Source: Inia geoffrensis (lineage: Eukaryota; Chordata; Mammalia; Artiodactyla; Iniidae). Taken from it: DNA of 64,000 bases. This document shows positions 23,834-35,571 of this stretch, one piece after another (position 1 is the first letter of the stretch; every line of letters begins with the position of its first letter). The notes beneath the pieces were generated by a model. The model saw nothing but the letters and a program-made list of their open reading frames with translations, was not told the origin of the DNA and did no database searches. The DNA is taken from NCBI GenBank assembly GCA_036417435.1, contig CM070905.1:19011592-19075591 (forward strand), in the 5' to 3' direction. The position numbers were made by a program, and so were the translations under genes.

Positions 23834-24414
23834 AAAGTGTGACTGTTGTGCTACCTTATGCTAAATTAAAGTGGAATTTGAGACTTCTTGCACTCATTTG
23901 CTTTTTCACACAGCTGACCTTCAGATCTTTACTCATGGTAACGAGTGGCTCCTCAGGGTTGAGCTGAGGCTGTACTAGAAAGGAAGGTGTACGGTGGGAT
24001 GGGGACAGATTTTACAGAAAAAGTATGTTGATATATAATGAGAAAAGTTGAAAGTTATTTTAAAAAGCAGCAAGAATAGCCTGGACTCCTGAACCCAGTT
24101 TTCCACAAATACCGTAGAATAAAGTGGTAGGAAAGAGTGAGAGGGCTTATTCCATTTCCTCCCATCTGCTACCTTCAGAATTAGTGTCTCATAATTTCCA
24201 GGGCTTTCAAAAACCTAATGAACTTCCACAGTGCTTCACATACAGTCTAGTGGGGCTCTGTCAGCAAGCAGGATGGGGCCTATGATTATTCCCCTGTGGC
24301 CCCAGGGAAATGCTGCTTTCGAGACCTGGGATCAGTATAGGAAACGAAATGAGAGGAAGGTGGCAGAGGGGAGTGAAATCAAGTCCCCCTAAAACTGAGT
24401 TCCCCTAGTGAGTT

Positions 24415-24569
24415 TATGATGAACCTCTTTTTTTTTGTTTGTTTTTGGCCACACTGTGTGGCACGCAGGATCCTAGTTCCTTGACCAGGGATCCAACCTG
24501 CGCCTCCTGCAGTGGAAGCAGGAGTCTTAACCACTGGACTGCCAGGGAGGTCCCTATGATGAACCTCTT
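24415..24569 (-). mobile_element. Short tRNA-derived SINE (Bov-tA/CHR-like)
   Basis: Body 24430-24554, minus strand, about 125 bp, containing a 'ggatccaacctgcgcc' B-box-like segment. A perfect 15-bp duplication, tatgatgaacctctt, flanks it (24415-24429, 24555-24569). The body is diverged from CHR-2 although the duplication is intact. Confidence 0.85.
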
Positions 24570-24642
24570 CATCTAAAACTTTATTCCCTTTCTTGTTCCA
24601 TCCCTGTTCCCCTCAGGATTGAGGAGTATCAAAGAAAAGGGG

Positions 24643-25288
24643 GGACTGAAACCAAGCAGGGCTCTATGGGGTCCTCCTGGGTACAAAAGCCCCTCCATGT
24701 ACTCTGTTTCCTGTTTGTAGAAAGAGGGTTTGGTTTCCTAGACCTTTCCTGAGGTCCAAAGAGCAGACTAAAGCAGTTATCAATTAGGGAAGTGAGGGAA
24801 CACACAAGCAGTCAAGCAAGAGTAAAGATAGTTTAAACAATAGTTCAGAGATAAAACAGAGTCCTAGCTCCTCCTAAAGGGATATACATAACAATCTGAC
24901 ACATATCTTTGAGTTGTTCTGTAGAAACAAGGACCCCCACCCTGGTAGACAGGGGAAGGTGACTACATGCTGACCACTAGCACGTAGACTCCAGACTGGA
25001 CAGAACCAGAGTTTACTGATTAAGATTCACAAAACATCACCCTATTACCCACCACCAACCAATCAGAAGAAAGTCTATGAACTGCAACTCTCACTCCAAA
25101 TACTGCCTTTAAAAACCCTTTCCTGAAAGCCATTGAGGAGTTTGGGTCTTCTGAGCACAGGCTGCCCATTCTCCTTGCTTGGGGCCCTATGATGAATGTT
25201 GTAGTTTCCTTCATCACAACCCGGTGGCAGTAGACTGGCCTTGCTGCGTCGCAGGTGAGCGGACCAAAGTTTGGTTCAGTAACAGGAT
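24643..25288 (+). mobile_element. Solo class I retroviral LTR, plus strand
   Basis: The LTR spans about 24647-25284 (638 bp), beginning TGAAACCAAGCAGG and ending TTTGGTTCAGTAACA. Flanks ggac and ggat give a 3-of-4 target duplication. A CCAAT box at 25059-25063 precedes a TATA-like TTTAAAAA at 25108-25115. The U5 end ('cacaacccggtggcagtag', 'gagcggaccaaag') is the well-known ERV1 type. The poly(A) signal expected near 25190 is decayed. No internal region remains. Confidence 0.78.
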
Positions 25289-25636
25289 TATTTGAGGTAA
25301 TCCACAAGTCAGAAGTAGAGTTATGATTAAGCCCCCTCTGCCTGGACCCCCAAGTTACTGATCTAGTCACTAGTCCATGCTCCATCATTGATCAGGCCAG
25401 TGCTACTAACCAAGGTTAACCTAGATACCCTGCTTGAAACCAGCACTACAGTGTTGAAGTGGCACACTCAGCAGGGTAGGGTGGCAAAAAATAAGGAAGA
25501 AACAAGTGAGCCAGCAGTCTGTCCTTTCTACAGTGAGACTTTCTGGCCAGTTTTCTGCCTCTTCTCTCCTCACTTCCCCTTCAACACCTTGTCTAAATTC
25601 ACAGGCACAGGAGGGAACTAACCTGCTTACCCACAG

Positions 25637-25652
25637 CCCCCCCCCCCCCCCC
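25637..25652. repeat. C16 homopolymer
   Basis: An uninterrupted run of 16 C, unusual in length for this genome. On the EXOC4 transcript it reads as G16, which could form a G-quadruplex. Confidence 0.95.
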
Positions 25653-26106
25653 ACTGCCTCCAAAAAAAACCTCTCACCTAACCTGTAGCACTTCTTCATG
25701 TACCTATTATACTTCAAAACCAAAGAATGCCACAGTCTAAGGTTCTGCTGGGAGATGCTGCACATTCCTTCTGGGCCTAGAAGGGACTGCTGCGTCTGGA
25801 GGTCCCCGAATGCCCCAAAGCAGGTAGCTGGGAGTGTCCGTCCCACTCCAGGCTTACACTTCTGTCGAGAATCTGCTTTACTGGCACCATTTCTAATGTT
25901 TTCAAAGGGAAACATTTCAAGTGTGTGTGTGTGGAGGTGAAACAAACATTGGTTTGTGACCCGAATGTTCCTGCAAATGTTTTCTCAGACTGGGAGGTGC
26001 AAATGTTTACAAACCATTTGGGCAGGGAAACTGCAGTGACGTGTTTCAGAAATAGTTGCTTGGGGAAAAAAAACTGAGTGCTACCAAGTGCAGCCAGGAT
26101 GTCCCT

Positions 26107-26303
26107 AAGAAAATGCCCATGTGGGGGACTTCCCTGGTGATCCAGTGGTTAAGACTCCATGCTCCCAATGCAGGGGGCCCGGGTTCGATCCCTGGTCAGG
26201 GAACTAGTTCCTGCATGCCGCAACTAAGAGCCCATGTGCCGCAACTAAGACCCGGCACAGCCAAATAAATTTAAAATAAATAAATAAAGAAAATGCCCAT
26301 GTG
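26107..26303 (+). mobile_element. tRNA-derived SINE (Bov-tA/CHR-like), TAAA tail
   Basis: Body 26124-26286 with an intact B-box-like 'gggttcgatccctgg' and a (TAAA)n tail. The perfect 17-bp duplication aagaaaatgcccatgtg flanks it at 26107-26123 and 26287-26303. Confidence 0.9.
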
Positions 26304-26329
26304 TTCTCTTATAGTCCATGTGAGAGTGC

Positions 26330-26640
26330 AGACCTGATCTGAGAGGCATCTATTCCAATCCTGGCCCTGCCACTAGCTCACCAGTGATCATGATCACACC
26401 ACTGAATCCCACTGTACCTCAGTTTCTGTATCTGGAAACGGAAATGGATTAAAACTAGAATAGATGACATTTAAAAACCATCCCAGTCCATGAGGGAGAC
26501 TGAAGTAGGCAGGAGGGGCAGCATTATTAATATTATTTCCATTTTCCAGGGAAAGAAATTAAAGCGTGGAAAGATTAGGCCTCAGGTCACAAAGCTAATC
26601 AACAGCAGAGCTTTAAATCTGTTTCTCCTAAGCCCAAAGC
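26330..26640 (+). repeat. MIR and L2-like relics
   Basis: 'cctggccctgccactagctc' and 'tacctcagtttctgtatctgg' (in parts) are MIR-like. 'tttccattttccagggaaag' and 'ggtcacaaagctaatc' resemble L2/MIR core text. Confidence 0.45.
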
Positions 26641-27288
26641 CTGGAACTTTTCTATCACACCACACAGGTCCTCAACAGTTTTTCTGGCTCGCTGGCTTCC
26701 TGGGTGTCTCTATACTGAACAACAGTGTGCCCAGTCATAGATGGCCTACATTTGTTATTTGTCCTCTCACTTTCTTTTTTCCTTTTTTTCTTAAACCATG
26801 CATTGTGTCACTCAATCTGCACTGGAAAAAAAATGTGCTTTTTGACAAGAGCACTGAGCACCCTGGGAGTGCGGTAGATGTGGCTTTATTTCAGTGCATA
26901 CTCAATGGAAAGTAATAGTGGCTTCATTGTAGTAAAAGGCTTTATTGTGCTTTGTAATGAAGACACAAAGCACTTAGTTGAAATCAGTCTTTTAAATAAT
27001 CTGCTTTATATTCTATAGAGGAGTCGCAGATACAAGGGAATTCAAAGTGATTTCTACAAAACAATTTATTCAAAGAAGCCACACTCGGGAACCTCAGTTT
27101 TGCCCAGGGACTTTCTCCTGGGTCAGGGTTTCTTATCTTCTCCCTTTTCCTACTGTGTTTATGGTGGGCATTCTCTGATCTTTCTCAGTATTTATCCTAC
27201 TTGTGAGAACTGGTAGATTTCCCCATACAAACCATTACATATTATATGATCTCAATCAGGGTTTAAAAATCCTGTACCACCTACCTGT

Positions 27289-27290
<2 letters not shown>

Positions 27291-27324
<34 letters not shown>
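27291..27324. repeat. (AC)17 microsatellite
   Basis: A pure AC dinucleotide array of about 34 bp, likely polymorphic. Confidence 0.95.
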
Positions 27325-27326
<2 letters not shown>

Positions 27327-27429
27327 AAATGTGCACACCAGAATATAAGACAGTTAGCTCAGTGGGAGGAGAAGATTTTAAAGTCTTTAAACAAAGATTA
27401 TAACTCTTGTTGGACTGCACAAAGATACA

Positions 27430-28010
27430 GAGTAATTAAAAAGCTCTTCAAAGAATGGAATAAGTCCATTAAATCCAGTTAAATAATTTTTCAGAAACAC
27501 TGCAAGAAACACTTCTTGCTGTTTCGTTCTCTCACAATGAACTGAAGGAAGAATATCTCATTTTCTAAATGGAACTTTATGGAGTTTTCAATAAGTCCCC
27601 TCAGCACTTATCTAAATCTTTAATTAGTTCCATAATATACTGATGATATTGAGCCTAATTAAATTTATATAGATAAGGCGCAATGAAATTCTAACCAAGT
27701 GAGCTGGAAAGCATATATTAAATAGTAAATTTAATGGTTCAAGCTGATAACTACAATTTTATATCAAAAAATTAAATTCAATTTACATGTTGTATTCAAA
27801 TTGATTTTGAGTGTGCAAATTATTGGAAAAATCTCTTGAATATATCAGTAAAATTGCTAATCCAGCCTGTTTAAATATCAGTTATTAATGTCTGCATTTG
27901 CAAATAAGCCACACACATTTGCATTTTTACTGCATATAGTAAAAAAATTATCTGAACCTTATGCCATTTCATTAAGAATACTAAGTGGTTTTTCTTTTGG
28001 CTTCATGCAT
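27430..28010. promoter_or_regulatory. Candidate conserved noncoding block (unproven)
   Basis: A repeat-free, AT-rich stretch dense in homeodomain-type cores (TAAT/ATTA). It contains an exact octamer, ATTTGCAT, at 27917-27924 and the palindrome-like ATTTGCAAAT at 27896-27905, both POU-type sites. Such composition is common in intronic developmental enhancers, but I cannot test conservation here. Confidence 0.3.
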
Positions 28011-28679
28011 AAATTCAGGAGGCAAAGAAATGACTATTGGCTCTAAAGAAGAGAGAGTCAGCAATTTATAATACAGCAAGGCAAAGATGATATATATATT
28101 TTGCTGACTAAAGCAGTTTACGTTAACCTTTGGGAACAGCAATTACAATGGTAAAATTCTTCCTTATATAGGATCAACTGGAATGGAACTGTACACAAAC
28201 GTCTGATGCCATAATCACAGGTAGAGGTGGATGTATACAAATTTAGTGGTGCTTTCCACCAGTTTGGGGAAGGGAAATGCCTTATGTTTATCAGAGGGTA
28301 AAGGTATGTACCAGCTGATCTCATTTCACAGTTCAGCCAAGGAATATGCTTGGGAAGCTGTATTAAATATTCACTTGACTGGTCAAAGAGAAGGCCCAGT
28401 TACCTATACCACATGCGTTGATTGATGATAGTACCATTCTTGGTTTCCATGGGTGACTGGCTACCCCTTAGAAGCATCATCATTAAACATGCATAAGACA
28501 TACAGGTATATTGAAGATATGACAGATAATGTTACTTGAGCCTCAGTGACCTCAGAATTAGCTGTATATTTGTAAAAATGTGTGCCGTGATTACTCTGGA
28601 CCAGCCATTATCTGCTTTTCCCCAAATATACCTTTTTATTATTATTAGATTCCATTGGTTAGAAAGCTATCCTTGAAAT

Positions 28680-29310
28680 AATCAAATATTTACTAAATAT
28701 CTATTATATGTCATGTGCTTGCATTATGGGAGATACAAATAATATGCCAATGACTGTAGAGAACAGAAAAATGAGTGTCAACTGGAGCAGTCAATCATTT
28801 CAAAAAAGGTGTGGGAGGGTGATGCATTTTGAAGAGGAGGGAGTTTAAGAATAAGTAACGACAGCCAGAACAAAGGCATGGAGACTGGACTATAAATCAC
28901 ATGTAAGGAGGACTGTGGGATCAGTGGGAACAGAAGATTCTGGAAGAAATAATGGGAGCAGAAGCTGGCCAGTTAAGAAAGGACAGTGATTAGCAGATTT
29001 TTTATTCACACCTGAAAAGTCTGTGCTGGATAGAGTATTTACAAAAAAGTCACTCTAAGGATTGAGCAAAAAATTAATTTCAGGGAGCAGTATCACAAAG
29101 GATGACCGAAGGGAAGAGACTAAAAGACATAAACATCAGCTGCAGGATTGTTGCTTTATTCCAGATGTGATATGGTAGTGATGGTGGGAACAGCAAAACA
29201 GGAATCAAGCTGAGCACCATTTAGAGGAAGAAACAGTCAAAAAGGACGTGAGAGCTTGACATGATAGATGGATGAGCCATGGTGAGGTGTTAGACATTTT
29301 TGTAATGTAA
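28680..29310 (-). repeat. L2 LINE relic, minus strand
   Basis: Antisense L2 order: 'atcaaatatttactaaatat', 'gaacaaaggcatggagac', 'gctggccagttaagaaagg'. Strongly diverged. Confidence 0.4.
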
Positions 29311-29319
29311 ACTCTAAGG

Positions 29320-30700
29320 TTCAGATTTGGCACACTGTGAGCCGGCTCTCAGAACCAAATCCAAAGTGAATGAACCAATTATTAATATCTGAAAACTTGC
29401 AGGAAGAATTGCTAGGACCAACAAAGAGTGATGAAAGAGAATTAGGAGCCAATGTCGAACCGGATTTCCCTCCTAAATGGAGAATGCTGTCAGGTTTAGG
29501 AATGGGAGCTTGCTTTATGAAAGAAGATGAGCTCTTTTCGAATGTAAACGCTTCAATTAAGTGAAAGCCTGTGTATTCTGAGACTCTATGCCCATGGTCA
29601 TTCATTCTATTGGGAGAGCTAGGCAAAGCAATATGAATGAATATCTGGGGAGGGGTTGTCAGTTCTGAATGGAGGACCATGATGGTGGGCAGTGAAGAGG
29701 GAGACAATATTCTCAGGCCTGGGCAAGTTTATATCATTTCATCATTAGCATGATTGTCTGTTCTGATCCCTAGCTTTCTGTTCAGAATGTTCCAAGGAAG
29801 ACAGAGGGCCGAAGAGAAAGGATTTAGAATTTCATAGCGCCTTTCGAAAATCTGGTAAAACCATGGACTATCTTGCCAGAGAAAATTAACATCCACATAA
29901 ACACAGATTTTGCACATAATTTAGGGGTGTTTATGGACCTCCTGAAGCTCCATCATGTTCTTCAAGTTAGGATTATATCGTTTATACTCTGAATACCACA
30001 CATACACACAAATATCTATATCTAGAGAGACATCTTTTCTACACGAACACGCGCCATACGCATGTGCATGCGTATCTATCTATGTGTCTATTAATATGGC
30101 TGCATGTAGCCCTCTTTCACCCACTTCTACTTCTGATTAGTCAGGATCTCTATTCAGACCAGATGGAAGCAGAAGAGTTGGGCAATGGAAAGGTGGGTGG
30201 ATCTTTCCATGTTGTAGCAAAGAAAATGAAGGAAGAAACCTCAGTATCACCAGAAGTAGCAACACAGGTTATGGGATTTATTTTATGGACACATATATGG
30301 ATACCTTTCCATGTGCACCCGGAGTGCTTTGAGGCTGCTGGGTAAGCAAATGTTCATTTATCTTGATTCTTAGGGTCCTGACCTAGAGCCAGTCAAGCTC
30401 TAGAGAGGTCCTGGTTCAAACATATAGCCCAGGGATCTTACAAAAGCCCCTCATTATTGCTGCTGGTGACATAGACAGGTGGGTAGTGTCCTGTGTTGTG
30501 CCTGCTCTGCTTGGTACAGGCCTCTCGCTACTTACTATCTGGGAAGATGAGGGCTTAGGGGCCCCGGAGAACAGCAAAGGAACATAAGGCAAGAAACAGT
30601 GAAAGAAGTAAAACAGAGGTGAGAAAGCAGAGATAGGGAGAGGTGCAGAATCAGAATGCTTTGCAACTGATTTCTGAAAAAAGATTAATTTACCCACATA
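29320..30700. other. Unique intron sequence
   Basis: A 128-codon minus-strand open frame at 29321-29707 and smaller ones show no domain. I see no repeat family and no exon. Confidence 0.4.
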
Positions 30701-30769
30701 ATTTAGCTCAGCACTCCAAGACAAGTTAAAAGATATGGAGGACAAATTAGAGAGGCCAACAACTTCTGA

Positions 30770-31190
30770 AGAAGTGACTACATGCAGTGGTTCTCAAAGA
30801 GCAGAAATTCAAATTCAGATGCTTACAGTATCAACAGAGCACTTGGAAAAAATATTTTTATGCCACAGAGCTGGAATTAATAAAGGCTTAAATCTTTTTA
30901 TGTGTTCACTGGATAACCACCGGAGAAGTCTCAGGTTGCTACATCTTGGGCTGCACATTAAAATCCTAAATCTGACGTGTGAAAGTTCAGCAATGCCAGT
31001 CCACCTGGTGCAGATGAATGAGTTCAGACAGTCCCCATCTGCCAGATATGCTAATTCTTACACAATCAATACCACAACTCCTTAGCCTCATACTTCTCAG
31101 ACAGGCCTCAGAAAATGTGATGTCTGTTCCACTGTGCAGCCCACAGTGGGTGAAGGAGGCTGATATTGCAGTGGATTTTGTTCTCATCTT
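30770..31190. mobile_element. Possible MER5-like hAT relics
   Basis: 'catgcagtggttctcaaag' at about 30781 matches the conserved terminus of MER5-type elements. The following sequence is poorly preserved, and no far end is visible. Confidence 0.35.
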
Positions 31191-32269
31191 GACCTTTTAA
31201 AAGTAGGTAGTGGAAAGACAAGTTAACATATTTTATTTCCTTGTTATTCATGGTGCTAGGAATTTTGAAAAGAACTCCCTAGGTTCAGAATCAGTTGGTC
31301 AGTAGTAAGATGCTGAGGATTACTCTTTTATAATTGGAATATTGGAAACAAAAACATGTGCTTTTTCAAGAACACCTGGGCTATAGGCAGGGAATAACAA
31401 TGCGTAGAAAGTCACAGGAAGTCTTCAGTTTATTTTGTTGTGACATTTCATTCAACTAGAGCAACTGCTCTGAGGGCAACCAGAGATGAAACAAGAAAGA
31501 TGATGCCTCCACTCAGGACCAACAAAGCCCCCGAGGAGGGATGGGGATAATCTACTTCCACATTGTGCCTAAAATGTTCAGGGCAAAGTATATAAAGCCA
31601 CGATGCTAAAACTACAGGAACGCTGTTCTGCCTCACTGCCTTATTCTACAATGTGAAGAGCAGAAAGTTAAACACCAGGCCCTCATTGCCATTGACTGAC
31701 GACTGACACATGTTGTAACTCATTGAGATGATACATCTGAACTTTTTTGAGTTTCTCCACCAGGGAAAAACACTCCAGAAATTCAATTATTATTGAATTG
31801 CAATCCTATAATGTATTTTAACCATCATCTCATGCTTTTTGATTATCTGAACCTGATTTCTTTTTATAATTCAAAGTGAAGAAATAAACTTACCCCAGTC
31901 TCCTTCTGTGAGGATACCACTCCACTGAAATCCCCTTCAATGGCGCTCCCTAGGATCCAGCTCAGGTCAATGTGACAGCAGCTTGCTGTCTTTGATTGGG
32001 GAAACTTGGTCAAAACCACTGATATCTTCTTTCTTTGGTCTTTATCCTTGCTACCTTTCATCTCTCCCCTTGTTGCTATATTCACATTTCAAATGAGAAT
32101 TAAATTCCTCTACCTTGCCCCCTAATTTGATTCACTTTTCAGTAACGTCTACCAACTCTCAAACATAAAAACTGGGAAACCAGGCACTGGCTGCCTACCC
32201 TTTTGCATGTTGCACTAGGAAGAAAAAGAATTCACAGTTGCCCATATCCTCCTTATATTTATACTAGGT

Positions 32270-32430
32270 ACTTCTATTTGCAGTTTCATTTAATCCTTAA
32301 AATCACCCTAAAATGTAAACAAATCGTTTCCATTTTAGAGATAACTAAAGTGTTCAAAGGTTAAGAAACTACTGGAGGTTATACAGCTACTAGTAAGTGG
32401 TAGAGTTGGGATTCAAACCTGGGTTTGCAT
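32270..32430 (-). repeat. MIR/L2-like relic
   Basis: The core 'cattttagagataactaaag' and 'agctactagtaagtggtag' match the antisense shared core of old mammalian SINE/LINE relics. Confidence 0.5.
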
Positions 32431-32879
32431 TTTGTTTCCACTTTACCAAGGTACAAAACATGGAAGTTTTGAGAAGAGATACAGAATTCTTCTCTCTCTG
32501 TAGAATCTACATATTATGTAAAAGCTATGGATTATCTAAAGAGAGGAAGGATATTTTAGGATCTATGAATTATATAAAGCTGTTTAATCAAAGGAAAAAA
32601 AAAACTCACTTAGCCGTTCTGAGGATTCAGATTTGATACATAAGCCAGAAAGAAGGAACCTATATATCTATATCTCAAGGGAGGATTGCCAAAGAAGGAA
32701 ATTAGATTGTCTCTATAGTCTTTTATTCTGAATTATGTCTGTAATTGAGCTGAGTACAGAGGTAACACAGACAACTTTTCTTAGTCCGTTGGTATGAACA
32801 TTTACCAATTAAGAGAAACATGAGATTAACAGTTGTCATGCTCAAATCTTAGGTTCATGCTGAGATACAAATTGCCATT

Positions 32880-33365
32880 TTGAGGGAACTTCTGCCACGT
32901 CAAGTCGGCTGACGAGTGGCTGCAGGAAGGCAGCTTTCCATTTTTGTTGCCAATGACTGGTTTAGGGGAGGGTATGTGATGCAGTTGGGGCCAGTAAGAC
33001 ATGAGAGGAAGTCTGCTGAGGGACTACTAGAAATGTTTCCTTGCTGACAAACTTAAAGCATAGGAAGGGAAACACTCTCTTCCACTGGATATTTCTATGA
33101 TGCTTGGAAATGCAGGAACCAGCATAGGACCGCTGAAGGGGCTGTGGAAGATGAAGCCAACACACCTTGAAGAAGGAAAAGCAAAGAAATGGAAGAACCT
33201 GGGTTCTTAATGACGTCAATGGGCCACTGAATTAGCCAACCCTCAAGAAACCCTACCTTGTGACTTCACATGATGGGAGATAAAACATTTTTTTAAATAT
33301 ATATTTTAAGTCATTTAAGTCAGGGTTTCCTGCCACATGCAGTCAAAAGTATCCTAATAAACCTC
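32880..33365 (+). repeat. Mammalian LTR/MaLR-like relic
   Basis: It ends with 'ttaagtcagggtttcctgcc' and 'caaaagtatcctaataaacc', the layout of old mammalian LTR 3' ends ('...gtcctgactaata'). The family is not certain and the start is approximate. Confidence 0.4.
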
Positions 33366-33437
33366 TTGATGTGAAATATAAAGATATAGCTCACCTCTAA
33401 TACTTCTCTCCTCTTCCTATATTTTATCATTTTAGTG

Positions 33438-33753
33438 TGAAAATGCTGTTCGATTTATGTATTTATTCATTCATTAATTCTTGGCTGCGTCGGGTCTTAG
33501 TTGCGGCATGTGGGATCTTCCTTAAGGCATGCAGGATCTTTTGTTGCGGCATGGGGGTTCTCTCTAGTGGTGGCCTGCGGGTTTTCTCTCCATAGTTGAG
33601 GTGCATGGGCTCAGTAGTTGTGGTGCATGGGCTTAGTTGCCCTGCGGCATGTGGGATCTTAGTTCCCCGACCAGGGATCTAACCTGCATTCCCTGTATTG
33701 GAAGGCGGATTCTTTACCACTGGACCACCAGGGAAGTCCCTGAAAATGCTGTT
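33438..33753 (-). mobile_element. CHR-1-like tRNA-derived SINE with target-site duplication
   Basis: Body 33451-33740, minus strand, with ATTT/ATTC tail units. A perfect 13-bp duplication, tgaaaatgctgtt, flanks it (33438-33450, 33741-33753). A younger CHR-2 inserted directly beside its distal duplication. Confidence 0.88.
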
Positions 33754-33985
33754 GTTAGTAATTTTTTTTTTTTTTTTTGCGGTACGTGGGCCTCTCACTG
33801 TTGTGGCCTCTCCTGTTGCGGAGCACAGGCTCCGGACGCGCAGGCTCAGCGGCCATGGCTCACAGGCTCAGCCGCTCCGCGGCATGTGGGATCCTCCCGG
33901 ACCGGGGCACGAACCCGCGTCCCCTGCATCGCCAGGCGGACTCTCAACCACTGCGCCACCAGGGAAGCCCTGTTGTTAGTAATTT
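33750..33985 (-). mobile_element. CHR-2-type SINE with target-site duplication
   Basis: Body 33765-33970, minus strand. The perfect 15-bp duplication tgttgttagtaattt (33750-33764, 33971-33985) overlaps the last 4 bases of the neighbouring CHR-1-like element's duplication, so this insertion came second. Confidence 0.94.
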
Positions 33986-34389
33986 AAATAAACTACCTAA
34001 ACCATTATTTTTACTTCTGCTAGTTTCCTGCCTGTCCCCACTTTTTGAGATGAAGCTATTAATGACCCTTTTTAAAACTGTCCTCCTGCTACTATCCCCC
34101 TACCACCCTTCACTCTACCCCCGTCTTCCATTTTCTTGCAGCTACATTTTTACTGTTGCCTGTGCTGTCCTGCAAACACAATCAAGTCTCTCATGCTTTG
34201 TCTACATTATTCATGAAAAAATATAAAAGCATTTACCTTATCGTGTGTTCTAAGTATTCTTCTGTGCTCGGCTTAGTGCAGTTAGGGATATTTCCTGCTC
34301 CACCAGTCGGTCACAGCCCTTGGGCCTCTCAAAGAGGAGGGCTCTAGAAGTTTACTTTGTACTTGGACCATAAATTTCTTGTATAGTTT

Positions 34390-35160
34390 TTTTTCCTCCT
34401 GAAAATTTCCAGTTGGCTTTCCTTTTTCTTGCATTACTTGTATTTATCATACTTAGATTTCTTTTCCCCCGATTTTTTTTTCCCCACTAACTTCTCAATC
34501 CTACTATCTATTTTCTTGAGTCTTTCCCCTTCCCAGAGACCTTTCTGAGGAGTTGTATCTTACTACTGCAACTTGGACTGGTTCTCTGCGTCTGCTTTAT
34601 GGCTGCCCTTTCACTGTTTTTCTGAGTGGGAGCAAGTGTTTTTTAAATATTATATTTTTCTAATTTTTTGGTTTATTTACTCTCTTTGCTCAAATATACA
34701 CTTAATTAGTTCCTCAGGAAGAAGAACATGAGAAGCAAACTTTCTGAATCCTTATAAATCTGAAAATGTCTTCATCTTGCCCTCAGAATTGGCTGATAAC
34801 ACTCTTTGGATATATACTTCTGGGTCGAGATCGTTCTTTTTCAGAACTGAGAAGATACCAGTTCATTATTTCCTAGCACTTAGTGTTGTTGGTCGCAAGT
34901 CTGATGCCAGCTGACCTTTTTTTCCCTCCTTCTCTCCCTCTGTAGCTTTTAGTGACTTTACGTTTGGCCTTCTGATCATTCATGAGGCTGTGCTTAGGTG
35001 AGGCTGTTTTTTCATTCACTGCACTGGGCGCCCAATACGCTCTTTTACTATGAAGACTCGTGTCCTTCCTCAGTTTTAGAAAAGCATTTCTACTAATTCT
35101 GCAGTGCTTTCCCTTCCCCTTCATTTTCTGATCTTTCCCTGGGACTCCAAGTAATTGGAT
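34390..35160 (+). repeat. Possible old L1-like fragment
   Basis: Phrases such as 'gctcaaatatacacttaatt', 'tctgaaaatgtcttcatc' and 'gtctgatgccagctgacc' resemble a common mammalian L1-derived consensus. Strand and family are uncertain. Confidence 0.4.
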
Positions 35161-35539
35161 ACTAGGCCTCTAAGTATAGGTTCCTAAAAAGCCTCTTCTC
35201 TGAGTGGGAGGGAGTTCTGCCTTGGGGTTACCATGTGAGTGGTGCAGAAAGTAGTGTCAACAGGTAGGTTTCTCTTTAGGGTAAGCAGGTAGGGTGCCAA
35301 CGGTCAGGCTGGGAACCTCCTTCTCCGATGCCACGATGAGGAGGGTCTATCCTGGGCTTCCAACATCCACGCCAGAGCCTTGGCTTTCCTTAACTATTTC
35401 CTAACATGGCTCTTTCAGGAATACATTCTGGATGCCACCATGTTGAAAGGGTGAATAAAATAGTGCTATATATTTTATCATTTATAAAATTATTACTAAT
35501 CCCTCTGTTTTCAGTTTTTCTTGGCACTTTCACTTTATT

Positions 35540-35571
35540 GGGGGGGGGGGGTGGGCGGGCGGCGGGTGTGG
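35540..35571 (+). repeat. G-rich tract, G-quadruplex candidate
   Basis: G12 followed by T-GGG-C-GGG-C-GGC-GGG. This satisfies four or more runs of at least three G separated by short loops. The G-rich strand is opposite to the EXOC4 RNA, that is, the template strand. Confidence 0.85.

Noticed and set aside
25421..25945. 174-codon open reading frame, minus strand
   Set aside because: No recognisable domain; it includes a glycine run from the C16 homopolymer and lies beside a solo LTR. Chance is more likely.
29321..29707. 128-codon open reading frame, minus strand
   Set aside because: No domain or splice context; AT-rich intron sequence beside an old L2.
33777..34226. 149-codon open reading frame, plus strand
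   Set aside because: Its first half is reversed SINE sequence; the same false peptide recurs at every other CHR-2 copy in the window.
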